Numbered from the stretch's first letter, positions 23,491 to 32,083 are shown. The stretch: DNA of 36,139 bases from Candidatus Thorarchaeota archaeon (GCA_016839445.1 JAEOUG010000125.1:1-36139); one strand, 5' to 3'. Program-made: numbers and translations. The notes: generated by a model not told the origin, from the sequence alone.

Positions 23491-25035
23491 GTGGCAGCGG
23501 CGCAGGATGTGTTGTCCTTGGAGAAGGAGCCCATTAGCACACTAGAAATGCGAATTGTGGAGCGGAATGCCGAGTACCTTGGCATATCCCACAGCCTGCT
23601 TATGCAGAATGCGGGACGAGAGGTCGCCAGGGTCATATCGAAGAATGAGAAGGTTCGCGGGAAGAGAATCTCTATTGTGTGCGGGCTGGGTGGCAACGGC
23701 GGCGATGGAATGGTGGCCGCACGCTACCTTGACGAGGAAGGTGCGTCTGTCGAGGTCTTTCTAGTCGGTAGTGAGAGCTCGATATCAAGTGAGGACACAC
23801 TCATGAATTGGGAGATCCTCCTTGGTCTGGACAACATCAGTACCTCGGTTCTCTCCACAGAGTCAGCAGTCCGTTCATGCAAGAGCATTCTGGATGCTGA
23901 CATTGTCATTGACGCGTTGATGGGCTTTGGCCTGCGCTCGAAGCTCAGAGAACCCCTGCTATCGGCGGTGCGGCAAGTAAACAAGGCAAGCGGCACCAAG
24001 TACGCAATCGACATGCCAACAGGTATTGATTCTGACACGGGAGAGGTACATGGTAGCGCCGTGAAGGCAGACCACACAGTATCATTGCATGCGGAGAAGA
24101 GAGGTCTCCGGGGTGCTGAAGAGCATGCGGGCAAGCTGCATGTGGTATCGTTGGGCATTCCTGCGGAAACCAAGTATACATGCGGCCCTGGCGACCTGAT
24201 ACCGTTCAGCTCTCCGCGTAGCCTTACGGCCAAGAAGGGCGACTTCGGCCGTGTGCTTGTTGTGGGTGGAAGCGACGTCTTCTCAGGAGCACCTGCTCTC
24301 TCTGCTCTGGCCGCGTTGAGAACAGGATCCGATCTGGTCACAGTCCTCGCTCCTGAACCCATGTTAACGCCTATCCGTTCCTTCAGCCCAAACCTAATGG
24401 TAGAGAGCCTCGGCACTTCCATACTACTGCCAGAATCTGCCAGCGACGTTGAACAGAAGGCCAGAATGAACGACTCTATTGCACTTGGACCTGGACTCGG
24501 ACAGGACCAGCAGACCCGGCTGGCAGTCATTACAATCACTGAGAACCTCTCAAAGCAGTCCTTCCCCACGGTTCTGGACGCAGATGGGCTCAAGGCCTTG
24601 GCGGCATCTGAGTTGGAGCTCAATCCTGAATCTACGGTTCTTACTCCTCACTGGGGAGAGCTAAAGACTATCATGGACAGAGATCTTGGGTCTGCCACCG
24701 ACTTGGGAAATCGCAGAAAGCAGGCTCTAGAGTGTGCGAAGCTGTTCAACAGCGTGGTCTTGCTCAAGGGTCCGGTCGATGTGGTTGCTCACCCCGATGG
24801 GACATTCAAGCTCAATCACACTGGCGTGCCTGCAATGACTGTTGGCGGCACTGGTGATGTTCTCACTGGAATTGTAGCATCCCTGCTGGGTCAGGGTGGC
24901 AACGCGTTCAGGGCTGCCTGCGCTGCAGCTTACATCTCGGGGACTGCAGGTGAATTCGCGCATGCCAAGTTAGGCGACCATCTCCTTGCTACTGATTGCA
25001 TCGATGAGATACCCTTTGCATTTGAGTGGGAGTAG
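23491..25035 (+). CDS. nnrD: Bifunctional NAD(P)H-hydrate epimerase/dehydratase
   Basis: Repairs hydrated NADH/NADPH. The N-terminal epimerase domain starts at ISTLEMRIVERNAEYLG and contains GLGGNGGDGMVAAR and the catalytic region YAIDMPTGIDSDTG. The C-terminal ribokinase-like dehydratase domain has KKGDFGRVLVVGGS, ALGPGLGQD and the catalytic GGTGDVLTGIVASLLGQG. The frame is open far upstream inside nfnB, but the epimerase fold begins only near 23530, so the start lies between 23467 (TTG) and 23548 (ATG). GTG 23491 is a compromise; GTG 23509 or TTG 23512 are equally possible, as none has a clear ribosome-binding site. It follows the Nfn genes on the same strand, a sensible pairing. Confidence 0.93.
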   Translation: MAAAQDVLSLEKEPISTLEMRIVERNAEYLGISHSLLMQNAGREVARVISKNEKVRGKRISIVCGLGGNGGDGMVAARYLDEEGASVEVFLVGSESSISSEDTLMNWEILLGLDNISTSVLSTESAVRSCKSILDADIVIDALMGFGLRSKLREPLLSAVRQVNKASGTKYAIDMPTGIDSDTGEVHGSAVKADHTVSLHAEKRGLRGAEEHAGKLHVVSLGIPAETKYTCGPGDLIPFSSPRSLTAKKGDFGRVLVVGGSDVFSGAPALSALAALRTGSDLVTVLAPEPMLTPIRSFSPNLMVESLGTSILLPESASDVEQKARMNDSIALGPGLGQDQQTRLAVITITENLSKQSFPTVLDADGLKALAASELELNPESTVLTPHWGELKTIMDRDLGSATDLGNRRKQALECAKLFNSVVLLKGPVDVVAHPDGTFKLNHTGVPAMTVGGTGDVLTGIVASLLGQGGNAFRAACAAAYISGTAGEFAHAKLGDHLLATDCIDEIPFAFEWE

Positions 25036-25046
25036 GTCAACTTATC

Positions 25047-26036
25047 CTACTTGATCACCGGCATTGCTTGCAGAAGTTCGTCAGCAATCTGCTTGTTGTC
25101 TTCTGTGACAGGTATCCATACAATCCCAACATCTGGCTGTCCATAGAGCACGGCAGAGCCCAGTGGTGCCAAGAGTACCGCCGGGAACCCCATCAGATCT
25201 TCCTCTCCGTCCACCGTGATGAGAGCGCTCTCTGTCTGACTCAGAGCGGTGGCAATGGTTGACCACGTTTCGGGGAATATCGCCGCAGCAGGATTGTAGA
25301 CCAAGTACTCTCTTGCTGCATTGAAGACCCCCTCGAATGGGCCTCTCTTGGTTATACCGTCCACTATCATCACATCTGGGGTGAAGTCCTGCTGCAGCAG
25401 GGAATGAGTTGTAACATCGCCCACCGAGATGACCTTCGAAGGCATCTCTTCTCTCAGCTTGCGGGCAACTCGTTCCTCCGGAGGACCGTCTCGCTTCTCG
25501 AAGACCTCTCCTTTCGGCGACTTGAGCACCTCCCTATTATCTGTGGGCAATCTGCGTGGGGGTTGGTCGGTCCCCAGCAGCCGGTTGCCGCTTCGGTCGA
25601 TTTCTCCGCGCCTAATCCTTGCCGATGCCACCTTATCTCCGTCGTTTGCGCGGACTGGTTTGAGGAACTCGTACCTATCGTTCGCTCCCAGTGCTTCTCT
25701 TCTCGCATCAAGGAATCCGGACTTGACCTCTGTGCAACAAGGGCCCTCGTACATGAGGAATGTTATGTCTCCCTCAGCATCTAGGAGTTCGTCAAGCCCT
25801 GATGCTACGCGGACCTCGATGGAGCCATCTAGACGCTGTTTCTTTAGGTAGTCCCTAAGTCTTCGGACTCGTATCTCGAGTGGCTGGATTAGTTCTGCAA
25901 GATCGAGATCGTGCCCCATGAGAGGTCCATCTGTGACACACGCCACAGGGTTAGGCAACTCACTAAGGTGGTCAATCAGTACATGATGACCAATGTGAAG
26001 ACGGTCGAAGAGATTCAGTGCCCAAGTTCCGTCCAT
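25047..26036 (-). CDS. Fused phosphopantetheine adenylyltransferase and DUF359 dephospho-CoA kinase
   Basis: Catalyses, by homology, the last two steps of CoA synthesis in one chain. The N-terminal nucleotidyltransferase domain has FDRLHIGHH, matching the FDxLHxGH motif, and the late motif KVASARIRRGEID. The usual GGTF before FD reads LNLF here. The C-terminal part, starting near LKSPKGEVFE, contains VISVGDVTTHSLL and PDVMIVDGITKRGP, the signature of DUF359, the archaeal GTP-dependent dephospho-CoA kinase. From ATG 26036 it is 329 residues; TTG 26063 would add nine that do not fit the first strand. The stop lies 11 bases from the convergent hydrate-repair gene. It is analogous to the animal CoA synthase fusion but with an unrelated kinase. 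Confidence 0.9.
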   Translation of the reverse strand: MDGTWALNLFDRLHIGHHVLIDHLSELPNPVACVTDGPLMGHDLDLAELIQPLEIRVRRLRDYLKKQRLDGSIEVRVASGLDELLDAEGDITFLMYEGPCCTEVKSGFLDARREALGANDRYEFLKPVRANDGDKVASARIRRGEIDRSGNRLLGTDQPPRRLPTDNREVLKSPKGEVFEKRDGPPEERVARKLREEMPSKVISVGDVTTHSLLQQDFTPDVMIVDGITKRGPFEGVFNAAREYLVYNPAAAIFPETWSTIATALSQTESALITVDGEEDLMGFPAVLLAPLGSAVLYGQPDVGIVWIPVTEDNKQIADELLQAMPVIK

Positions 26037-26203
26037 TGGTTCCACTCTGGCAGGATAACGCAATTGGCACTTAATTCCACTGCTTCTGGTATAGGCGGGA
26101 AGGATAGGAGTGCGAGTTCATGGGTTGGTGTCGACGCAATCGATGATCTCTCTTGAAACACTTAATACTCCCAGTCAGCTTCATCAACGCGCGTGTGGAT
26201 GAA

Positions 26204-26899
26204 GTGAGAATCCTCTCTGTAGCCGACGTTCACTGTCCCAAGTACCTCAGTGAATTCAAGGCAGCATTGGATGGGCTCCAGGCTCCAGATGTGTTTCTCA
26301 TGGCGGGCGACATGATCTTCAGAGGCCAGGTAACCGAATACGTCCATGTTCTTGATTCGATAGAGGAGTCCCTGGGATCTGATTTCCCAATCATCGCGTG
26401 TTTTGGAAATGAGGAATATGGAGAGGTCCGAGATGACATCATCGACCTCACTGAAGAGAGAATGCTCTTCCTCGACGAGAAGTCAACCATACTTGAAACC
26501 AGTGAACTGAAGGTAGGCATTGTCGGGACTCAGGGCTCTCTGGACAAGGCGACCACCTGGCAGAGACGTAACATACCGAGTTGGAAGGGCGTGTTTGAGA
26601 GAAGGGCCAAGCGTGCTGCTGCCCTGTTGAAGAAGATTGAGGACGAAGTCGACAGGACAGTTCTTCTGATGCACTACAGCCCCTGTTTGGAGACATGCGA
26701 AGGAGAGGAGGAGAAAGCATTCTCTTGGCTCGGAAGTAGGAAGTTCTACCGTGTTGTGCTCGAGCAGCAGCCAGACCTAGTGATTCACGGTCATGTCCAC
26801 AATTCGACAAGACATTGTGTAACACTTGGTTCAACTCAAGTCCGCAATGTCGCCTTTCCGGCTGTGGGTGGAATCACCGAGATTGAGCTGGTGCTCTAA
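26204..26899 (+). CDS. Calcineurin-like metallophosphoesterase
   Basis: A 231-residue phosphoesterase. Metal-binding motifs are DVH (D8, H10), AGDMIFRGQ, the GNEE block (FGNEEYGE), MHYSP and the C-terminal HGHVHNS. In most family members the third block is GNHD/E; the His is absent here. The frame is open to a TTG at 26153, but the family fold begins MRILSVADVH, so GTG 26204 is the likely start, with GTG 26195 an alternative. A TATA-like CTTAATAC at about 26161 agrees. Substrate unknown. It ends three bases from the convergent DUF35 gene. Confidence 0.88.
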   Translation: MRILSVADVHCPKYLSEFKAALDGLQAPDVFLMAGDMIFRGQVTEYVHVLDSIEESLGSDFPIIACFGNEEYGEVRDDIIDLTEERMLFLDEKSTILETSELKVGIVGTQGSLDKATTWQRRNIPSWKGVFERRAKRAAALLKKIEDEVDRTVLLMHYSPCLETCEGEEEKAFSWLGSRKFYRVVLEQQPDLVIHGHVHNSTRHCVTLGSTQVRNVAFPAVGGITEIELVL

Positions 26900-26902
26900 C
26901 GC

Positions 26903-27325
26903 TCACTGGTGTCCTGTGACCTTCATGGTCGGCTCGAATTTGTAGCCATAGACGATGATGCCGCCTTGCCCCTGTTCCTTGATCTTTCGGAAGCAGGCTC
27001 GCACACGCATTCCAATCTTGACGTTTTCTGGATCAACGTTCACTATCTGGGCTGTGAGCCTGGTTCCCTCGTCTAGCTCAACCTGGGCTATAACATAGGG
27101 CAGCTGTCTTTTGAAGTCGTCCGGTGCCTGTCTCACCACTGCGAATGAGTAAATCTTGCCCAGACCCTTGAACTGATGATCCACAAGATTGCCCTTTCTC
27201 CTGCAGGTGGGACACACAGGACGTGGAGGGAAGTAATACGTTCCGCAGGTCTCACACTTGTTACCCTGAATATTGTAGATTGCCCGAATCCGTCGCCAGA
27301 CTTGTGCTACTCCTTGTTCTGCCAT
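26903..27325 (-). CDS. DUF35 zinc-ribbon/OB-fold acyl-CoA partner protein
   Basis: A 140-residue protein with an N-terminal rubredoxin-like zinc ribbon (C24, C27, C38, C41) and a C-terminal OB fold (LGKIYSFAVVRQAP, TRLTAQIVNVD, KIGMRVRACFRKI). In archaea DUF35 proteins form a complex with acetoacetyl-CoA thiolase and HMG-CoA synthase and help pass the acetoacetyl-CoA intermediate. That agrees with its place directly after both genes: its ATG lies 6 bases beyond the thiolase stop, behind GGGAGA. No odd features. Confidence 0.93.
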   Translation of the reverse strand: MAEQGVAQVWRRIRAIYNIQGNKCETCGTYYFPPRPVCPTCRRKGNLVDHQFKGLGKIYSFAVVRQAPDDFKRQLPYVIAQVELDEGTRLTAQIVNVDPENVKIGMRVRACFRKIKEQGQGGIIVYGYKFEPTMKVTGHQ

Positions 27326-27331
27326 CTATCA

Positions 27332-28492
27332 TCATCTCCCTAGAATGTGCACTATTGACGTTGCCCCAGTACCACCGATATTCACAGCCAGTCCTTTCTC
27401 TGCTCCATCAACCTGCCTCTTGTCAGCGTCGCCTCTCAGTTGGAGAGCCAACTCCACAATCTGGGCAACACCCGTTGCACCAACCGGATGACCTCGCGCC
27501 TTCAAACCGCCTGATGGGTTGACTGGGAATTTCCCGCCAAGTTCTGTGATTCCTTCGTCGAGCGCCTTACCGCCATCTCCCTTCTCAACGATACCAACGT
27601 CTTCTGTTAGTATGATCTCGCCAATCGTGAAGGAGTCATGCAGCTCAAGCACATCAATATCGTTGATGCCGAGGCTTGCTTCCTTCAAGGCAGACCGAGT
27701 CGAGTGGATGACAGCGTCCATCCTCGTCAGGGACGCTCTATCGTGGAGCGCAAGAGTGTCACTGCACTGCTCAGACGCCTCAATGTACACTGGAGTGTCT
27801 GTGAACTTCTTGGCAAGTTCAGCATTGCACATCACAAGACCTGCAGCACCATCAGTCACTGGCGAAGAATGCAGGACGCGTATTGGGTCTGCAATCAGGC
27901 CCGAGCTCATAACCACCTCGAGAGGCACTGCCTTCTGGAACTGGGCCCATGGGTTCTTCGCTGCGTTGGCATGGTTCTTCACTGTGACCTTGGCTAGATG
28001 TTCTTCTGTTGTACCGTACTCCAGCATGTGCCTCCTAGCCATGAATGCGTAGAGTGCCGGGAAGGTAGCACCGAACATTCCTTCCCACTCCCAATCTGAG
28101 GCCACTGAGATTGTGTTCATCGCCTCTGTCTGATTCACATCACTCATCTTCTCACAGCCGAGAACAAGCATCACGTCGTGTTCTCCTGATTTTATGGCCA
28201 TGTAGGCCTGCCTTACGGCCGCACCTCCGCTGGCACAGGCAGCTTCCACGCTATACGATGGGATATTACCAAGTCCGCCTTGGTCCGCAGCCATGGCTCC
28301 AAGGTGCTCCTGTCCTGTGAACCTACCCGCGCTCATGTTCCCGATGGTGATGCCATCGATTTCCGAGCCGCTCACTCCTGAGTCGAAGATGGCGTACATT
28401 CCTGCTTCAAGTGCTATGTCAATCAGGCTCTTGTCCCAGAGCTCTCCAAACTCACACATTCCGACACCAATGATGGCAACTTTCCTACCCAT
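27332..28492 (-). CDS. Archaeal thiolase (acetyl-CoA C-acetyltransferase)
   Basis: Condenses two acetyl-CoA to acetoacetyl-CoA, the first step of the mevalonate route. The 386-residue protein has the nucleophile in SVEAACASGG (C86), the ELHDSFTIGE block and the GHPVGATG block with the catalytic histidine. It lacks the C-terminal Cys of bacterial thiolases, as usual for this archaeal SCP2-like group. The ATG at 28492 is chosen over that at 28498 because GGAGG lies 7 bases before the former and the latter would have almost no spacing. The ribosome-binding site overlaps the HMG-CoA synthase stop, so the two are coupled. Confidence 0.94.
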   Translation of the reverse strand: MGRKVAIIGVGMCEFGELWDKSLIDIALEAGMYAIFDSGVSGSEIDGITIGNMSAGRFTGQEHLGAMAADQGGLGNIPSYSVEAACASGGAAVRQAYMAIKSGEHDVMLVLGCEKMSDVNQTEAMNTISVASDWEWEGMFGATFPALYAFMARRHMLEYGTTEEHLAKVTVKNHANAAKNPWAQFQKAVPLEVVMSSGLIADPIRVLHSSPVTDGAAGLVMCNAELAKKFTDTPVYIEASEQCSDTLALHDRASLTRMDAVIHSTRSALKEASLGINDIDVLELHDSFTIGEIILTEDVGIVEKGDGGKALDEGITELGGKFPVNPSGGLKARGHPVGATGVAQIVELALQLRGDADKRQVDGAEKGLAVNIGGTGATSIVHILGR

Positions 28493-28503
28493 TATCATTC
28501 CTC

Positions 28504-29562
28504 CTAGCTGAGCGCCTTGATCTTCCTTCTGTACTTCGCGTACGTCGAGTAGTCTACGTACGTTTTGCGTCCTATGTAGTCATCTACAGTCGGCACTTCT
28601 CCACGCCTTCGCTCGATTGCGTCTTCAACCGTTATAGAAAATGCATCACTGCCTGCACCGGACCCGTACGACACCATGAAGATTCGGGAGCCTGGCTTGG
28701 CAATGTCCAGAACTCTCGCGAGACCCATCATTGCAGAGCCTGAATAGGTGTTTCCTATCTGCTTCACGACGAGGCTGTCCTCTAGCTTCTCCTTTGGCAC
28801 TCCGAGCTGTCTGCCCATGGCGACAGGGAACTTGCCATTGGGCATGTGAAACACGAAGTAATCATAATCGTCCACATCGGTCTTCGTCTTCCTGAAGAGG
28901 GCCTTTGCGCCCTCGCCGACATGTCGGAAGTACGCTGGTTCTCCTGTGAAGCGAGCACCATGGCTAGGGAAGTCCTCTCCCTCTCTGCGCCAGAAGTCAG
29001 GGGTGTCCGTTGTGAAAGAACTCGTGGCGTTTAAGGTAGCAATGACGTTCTTCTTTCCGATGAGAAAGGCTGCGCCTCCCGCGGCAGCAGAGTACTCCAG
29101 AGCGTCTCCTGGTCTTCCTTGTGCCGTGTCTGAACCGATAGCCAGACCCACCTTGATCATATCTGACTTGACGAGGCCCATACAAGTCTGAATAGCAGCC
29201 GTTCCCGCCTTGCAGGCGAACTCGTAGTCTGCGCAAGTCATGTCGTACGAGCATCCAATGGCCTCCGCAACAATGGTGCCAGTGGGCTTGACGGCATAGG
29301 GATGTGATTCAGAGCCAACATAGATTGCCCCGATGTCCGTCGGGTCGATACTTGCCCTTTTTATTGCGTTCCTTGCTGCCTCGACGGAGATGGTGGCAAC
29401 ATCCTCATCAGGGCCGGGCACAGACTTCTCGAAGACGTTCAGGCCCTTTGCGAGAGATTCTCCGTCTTCGCCCCATACCGCGGCAATATCTGCGGTTCTT
29501 ATCCGATAGCGGGGAATGTAGACTCCATAACCAGTGATCCCAACCATAGCGATTCTCTCCAT
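28504..29562 (-). CDS. Hydroxymethylglutaryl-CoA synthase (archaeal type)
   Basis: Condenses acetoacetyl-CoA and acetyl-CoA to HMG-CoA for isoprenoid lipid synthesis. The 352-residue chain has the nucleophile in YEFACKAGT (C117), a family glutamate in VGSESHP, and the histidine in VFHMPNGK (H239). Its opening, [15 protein letters not shown], is typical of archaeal enzymes. ATG 29562 is used; ATG 29547 would give the more usual MVGITGYG start and cannot be excluded. It is the first gene of the HMG-CoA synthase/thiolase/DUF35 operon. Confidence 0.96.
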   Translation of the reverse strand: MERIAMVGITGYGVYIPRYRIRTADIAAVWGEDGESLAKGLNVFEKSVPGPDEDVATISVEAARNAIKRASIDPTDIGAIYVGSESHPYAVKPTGTIVAEAIGCSYDMTCADYEFACKAGTAAIQTCMGLVKSDMIKVGLAIGSDTAQGRPGDALEYSAAAGGAAFLIGKKNVIATLNATSSFTTDTPDFWRREGEDFPSHGARFTGEPAYFRHVGEGAKALFRKTKTDVDDYDYFVFHMPNGKFPVAMGRQLGVPKEKLEDSLVVKQIGNTYSGSAMMGLARVLDIAKPGSRIFMVSYGSGAGSDAFSITVEDAIERRRGEVPTVDDYIGRKTYVDYSTYAKYRRKIKALS

Positions 29563-29841
29563 AGTCGTAAGTCGTTAATTGTCGAATCGGTATACGTCGT
29601 TAGACATCGGGTCGGCCCTGTGCCTCTTAAGAAGCTTGTTGTCTGTTCCTCCAAACAGAACGGCTTTCACCGATAGTTGCTTGCTGCTTTCGTGTGGTGA
29701 CGAGAGTCTTCAAGGACTGTTATATATCACTGCCGAAAGACACCCGTCGAACGTAGAAGAACGATTGGCAAATCGTCGTAGATTCACTGCTGTTTGAATT
29801 AACCCTATAAGCCCTAGAGTGGAAGAGGGATAGGTGAACAC
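29563..29841. other. Divergent intergenic region between HMG-CoA synthase and ubiquitin-like gene
   Basis: About 280 bases without an ORF. It should hold both promoters: on the + strand, GAATTAAC (29797-29803) and CCTATAA (29804-29810) are TATA-like sequences 30-45 bases before the modifier gene. A 6-bp stem, TCTGTT and AACAGA (29642-29659), is too short to interpret. Confidence 0.35.
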
Positions 29842-30036
29842 ATGTCCGACGTGATCAGAGAGCCGGTGCTTCGAAGAGTTGTCATTGATGAGGTCAAGAC
29901 AGTCGCCGAGCTCCTGATTGAGCTTGGAATCTCGAAGGACCATGTAGTCCTAGTCAACGGGAAGAAGCAGTCACCTGAGTTTGTGCTTAGAGAATCCGAC
30001 AGCGTCGTCATTCTCCCCAAGATTGCAGGTGGATAA
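29842..30036 (+). CDS. Ubiquitin-like beta-grasp protein (SAMP/MoaD/ThiS family)
   Basis: A 64-residue small protein. The sequence gives strand, strand, helix (TVAELLIELGI), then HVVLVNGKKQ, and ends ESDSVVILPKIAGG. The D-x-V-x-I-L-P-x-x-x-GG ending is the hallmark of MoaD/ThiS and archaeal SAMP proteins, whose C-terminal glycine is activated by an E1-like enzyme for sulfur transfer or protein conjugation. AGGTGA lies four bases before the ATG. No E1-like gene or cofactor-synthesis gene is in the window, so sulfur carrier versus protein modifier cannot be decided. Its TAA directly abuts the stop of the convergent asparagine-synthetase-like gene. Confidence 0.88.
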   Translation: MSDVIREPVLRRVVIDEVKTVAELLIELGISKDHVVLVNGKKQSPEFVLRESDSVVILPKIAGG

Positions 30037-31509
30037 TCACGGCCTAACTCTCTTCAACAGCTTGATTGTGGGGCCAAGGTCCATGTCAAATTCCCTCACG
30101 AAGCCAAACTGTGGTGCAACACCTATTTCATTGCCAATGTAGTCAAGGACATCCTGAACCATCCTTTCCGCGTCTCTCTTCCCGACCTTCTTGGCTTCTG
30201 ATACATTCGCCTTGACTGCCTGGAGAAGGACCTTTGCCGAGCCTGAGCTATACTGTGTAGCGTGTTTCGGAGTGCCAGTGAGTCTGGTCGGTAGGCCGAG
30301 TCTCTTCGCCATTGACCTGAAGATGTTCTTCCTCGACTCCTTGCCTTCCGTTGTGATCAACATGCTGGTAGGAATCCGAAGGGCAATGTCCACGAAGTCG
30401 GAGTGCAGGAAAGGGAAGAACGCAGGGATTCTTTGGTGGGCAATCGCTCGCTCATCTCTTGCGATGTTGACTTCATGTGTTCTGGAGACCGCCGCCCAGA
30501 GCTCGTTCCTGAGACTCTCCTCCCCTTGGTCTCTCAGGATTGCCAGATGCTTTGCATAGCCTGCAAACAGCTCATCCGGACCCTGACCAGAAATGACAAC
30601 GTCTTTCTTGGAAGACTTGGCCTCTCCTGCAGCCAAGAAGAATGGAATGGCTATCTCCACATCCATCCTGTTCGTAGACTCTATGGCGTAGATCACACTT
30701 GGCAGTATTCTCCACACTGTCTCGTGGTTGAGATACACGGTCCTGTGTTCAAGGTTCAACTGCTTCGCGGCGGCTTCTGCCGCCCTAGAGTCTTTCGCCG
30801 AGCTCGTTGTGGCTGTGAACAGGCTTGTGCTCTTGCACACTCTTGATGTCATGAGTGCGGCAACTGAGCTGTCTATTCCTCCCGAGAACAGAACAGCGGC
30901 ATTCCTGACGTGCTTGAGCCTAGAGAATGACCCTTCAAGGGCGGCAATCAGCATGCTGATGAGTTCGCTCTCACTTCTTACTGTGTCGACGACAGGTCTC
31001 TTCCTAACTTCTAGGGTCCGTGAATCAGAAGCCCCGTTCCAGAGAAGTGTCACGATTTCTCCTGGTTCTATTGGGCGAACGAAGCCTGTCGCCAGTGACC
31101 AGAGGCTCTTGCGTTCAGATGCGAATGCGAAGCCTCGCTCCAGAGGGGCGTAGTATACAGGTCGGGTTCCCTCAATTGACCGATAGATCCTTAGTCCATT
31201 CTTCACAAAGCCTGCCACTGCGGCGTCGTGCAGGCCAGAAGGTCTAGAATTGACAAGAAGATCTGCGGCAGCATCTTCCAATGCCTCTGAAACGGCTGGC
31301 AGAGGTGAGTCGACTACTGCGCTCTGCCCTTGGCTTCCTCTGGCGGCCCGCCTCTCACATCCAAGCTTCGCTATGATTCCAGTTCCCTGAGAGTTGCCAA
31401 CTTTGTGTAGTAATGCCCTCCCACGGTGCTTCATGCCCTTGAGCATCTGCTCAAACATAGCATCAGCATCGCCATCACCAAGAAGCAGAATGCCTGCGAT
31501 ACCAGACAT
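30037..31509 (-). CDS. Asparagine-synthetase-like protein lacking the glutaminase Cys
   Basis: A 490-residue AsnB homologue. The C-terminal synthetase domain is intact, with the PP-loop FSGGIDSSV (208-216) and SGQGPDELFAGY. The N-terminal Ntn-type glutaminase domain is reduced, and its start reads MSGIAGI instead of MCGIAGI: the nucleophile Cys2 is Ser (codon TCT). The usual RLSIID-type block is also missing. Glutamine hydrolysis is therefore unlikely; the enzyme may use free ammonia or another amine, or form a different adenylated amide. It lies about 90 bases after the AbrB-like gene on the same strand. The synthetase family is clear; the product is not. Confidence 0.88.
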   Translation of the reverse strand: MSGIAGILLLGDGDADAMFEQMLKGMKHRGRALLHKVGNSQGTGIIAKLGCERRAARGSQGQSAVVDSPLPAVSEALEDAAADLLVNSRPSGLHDAAVAGFVKNGLRIYRSIEGTRPVYYAPLERGFAFASERKSLWSLATGFVRPIEPGEIVTLLWNGASDSRTLEVRKRPVVDTVRSESELISMLIAALEGSFSRLKHVRNAAVLFSGGIDSSVAALMTSRVCKSTSLFTATTSSAKDSRAAEAAAKQLNLEHRTVYLNHETVWRILPSVIYAIESTNRMDVEIAIPFFLAAGEAKSSKKDVVISGQGPDELFAGYAKHLAILRDQGEESLRNELWAAVSRTHEVNIARDERAIAHQRIPAFFPFLHSDFVDIALRIPTSMLITTEGKESRKNIFRSMAKRLGLPTRLTGTPKHATQYSSGSAKVLLQAVKANVSEAKKVGKRDAERMVQDVLDYIGNEIGVAPQFGFVREFDMDLGPTIKLLKRVRP

Positions 31510-31598
31510 CTCAGTACGCGTCCTCCGGGCGGTCGTTCATTTCATTCCCGGAAGCGGCGGGTGCTTCTGGTCTAGGGTAGTGGTCCTTGGTGGAGTCT

Positions 31599-31997
31599 CT
31601 ACTTCGCAACTTCGTTCAACATCACACTGCGAACGCCAGTAATGTCGTTCAGACGCCTCTCCAGATCTCTCACGTCGACTGAGAGCTGCTTTGGCGTGAA
31701 ATAGCACTCGTAGTAGCATTGGTCAGCGGCCTGACATATTCCGCTAGTGAACAAGATGTCCTCAAGTCCGACCTCCATGAAGACCATGGTGAGTTCCTCG
31801 AGGAAGCTCTTGCTGAGCTTGTCGATTACGAGCTTAAGATACATCACGTGTTCGCTGTCGACTGGATATAGCTTCACATTGCCGTCTTTGACTACTAGGA
31901 TTGCCAGACCGTAGTCGTGGCCGATCTTCTCGACAAATTCGCCCGGAAGTGTGATTGTGTCACCTTTCTCTATCTTGAGAACCCTGGCCTGAGTCAT
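31599..31997 (-). CDS. AbrB/SpoVT-like DNA-binding protein with C-terminal ferredoxin-fold-like domain
   Basis: A 132-residue probable regulator. The N-terminal swapped-hairpin motif VLKIEKGDTITLPGEFVEKI is typical of AbrB/SpoVT proteins. A middle helix leads to a C-terminal alpha/beta part (FTPKQLSVDVRDLERRLNDI, then GVRSVML) resembling an ACT-like domain. Three cysteines, C-x6-C-x3-C, lie just before it in GICQAADQCYYECYF and could bind metal or sense redox state. The frame extends to ATG 32054, but a TATA-like GATATAAT at about 32056-32063 and GGGAGA before 31997 favour the shorter start. It may control the asparagine-synthetase-like gene downstream. Confidence 0.72.
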   Translation of the reverse strand: MTQARVLKIEKGDTITLPGEFVEKIGHDYGLAILVVKDGNVKLYPVDSEHVMYLKLVIDKLSKSFLEELTMVFMEVGLEDILFTSGICQAADQCYYECYFTPKQLSVDVRDLERRLNDITGVRSVMLNEVAK

Positions 31998-32083
31998 ATC
32001 TCCCTTGCTCAATCGAATCTGCCTCCGGTTTTCACTGTGATTCAGGGCCGACATTGATTATATCTGTTGTGGGAAAGCACCAA

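Noticed and set aside
23724..24623. 299-codon ORF on the - strand
   Set aside because: It is antisense to the hydrate-repair enzyme, whose motifs are intact; the composition is low in recognisable structure.
29642..29659. Hairpin TCTGTT/AACAGA in the divergent region before the ubiquitin-like gene
   Set aside because: It is short and A/T-rich; expected by chance in a region this size.
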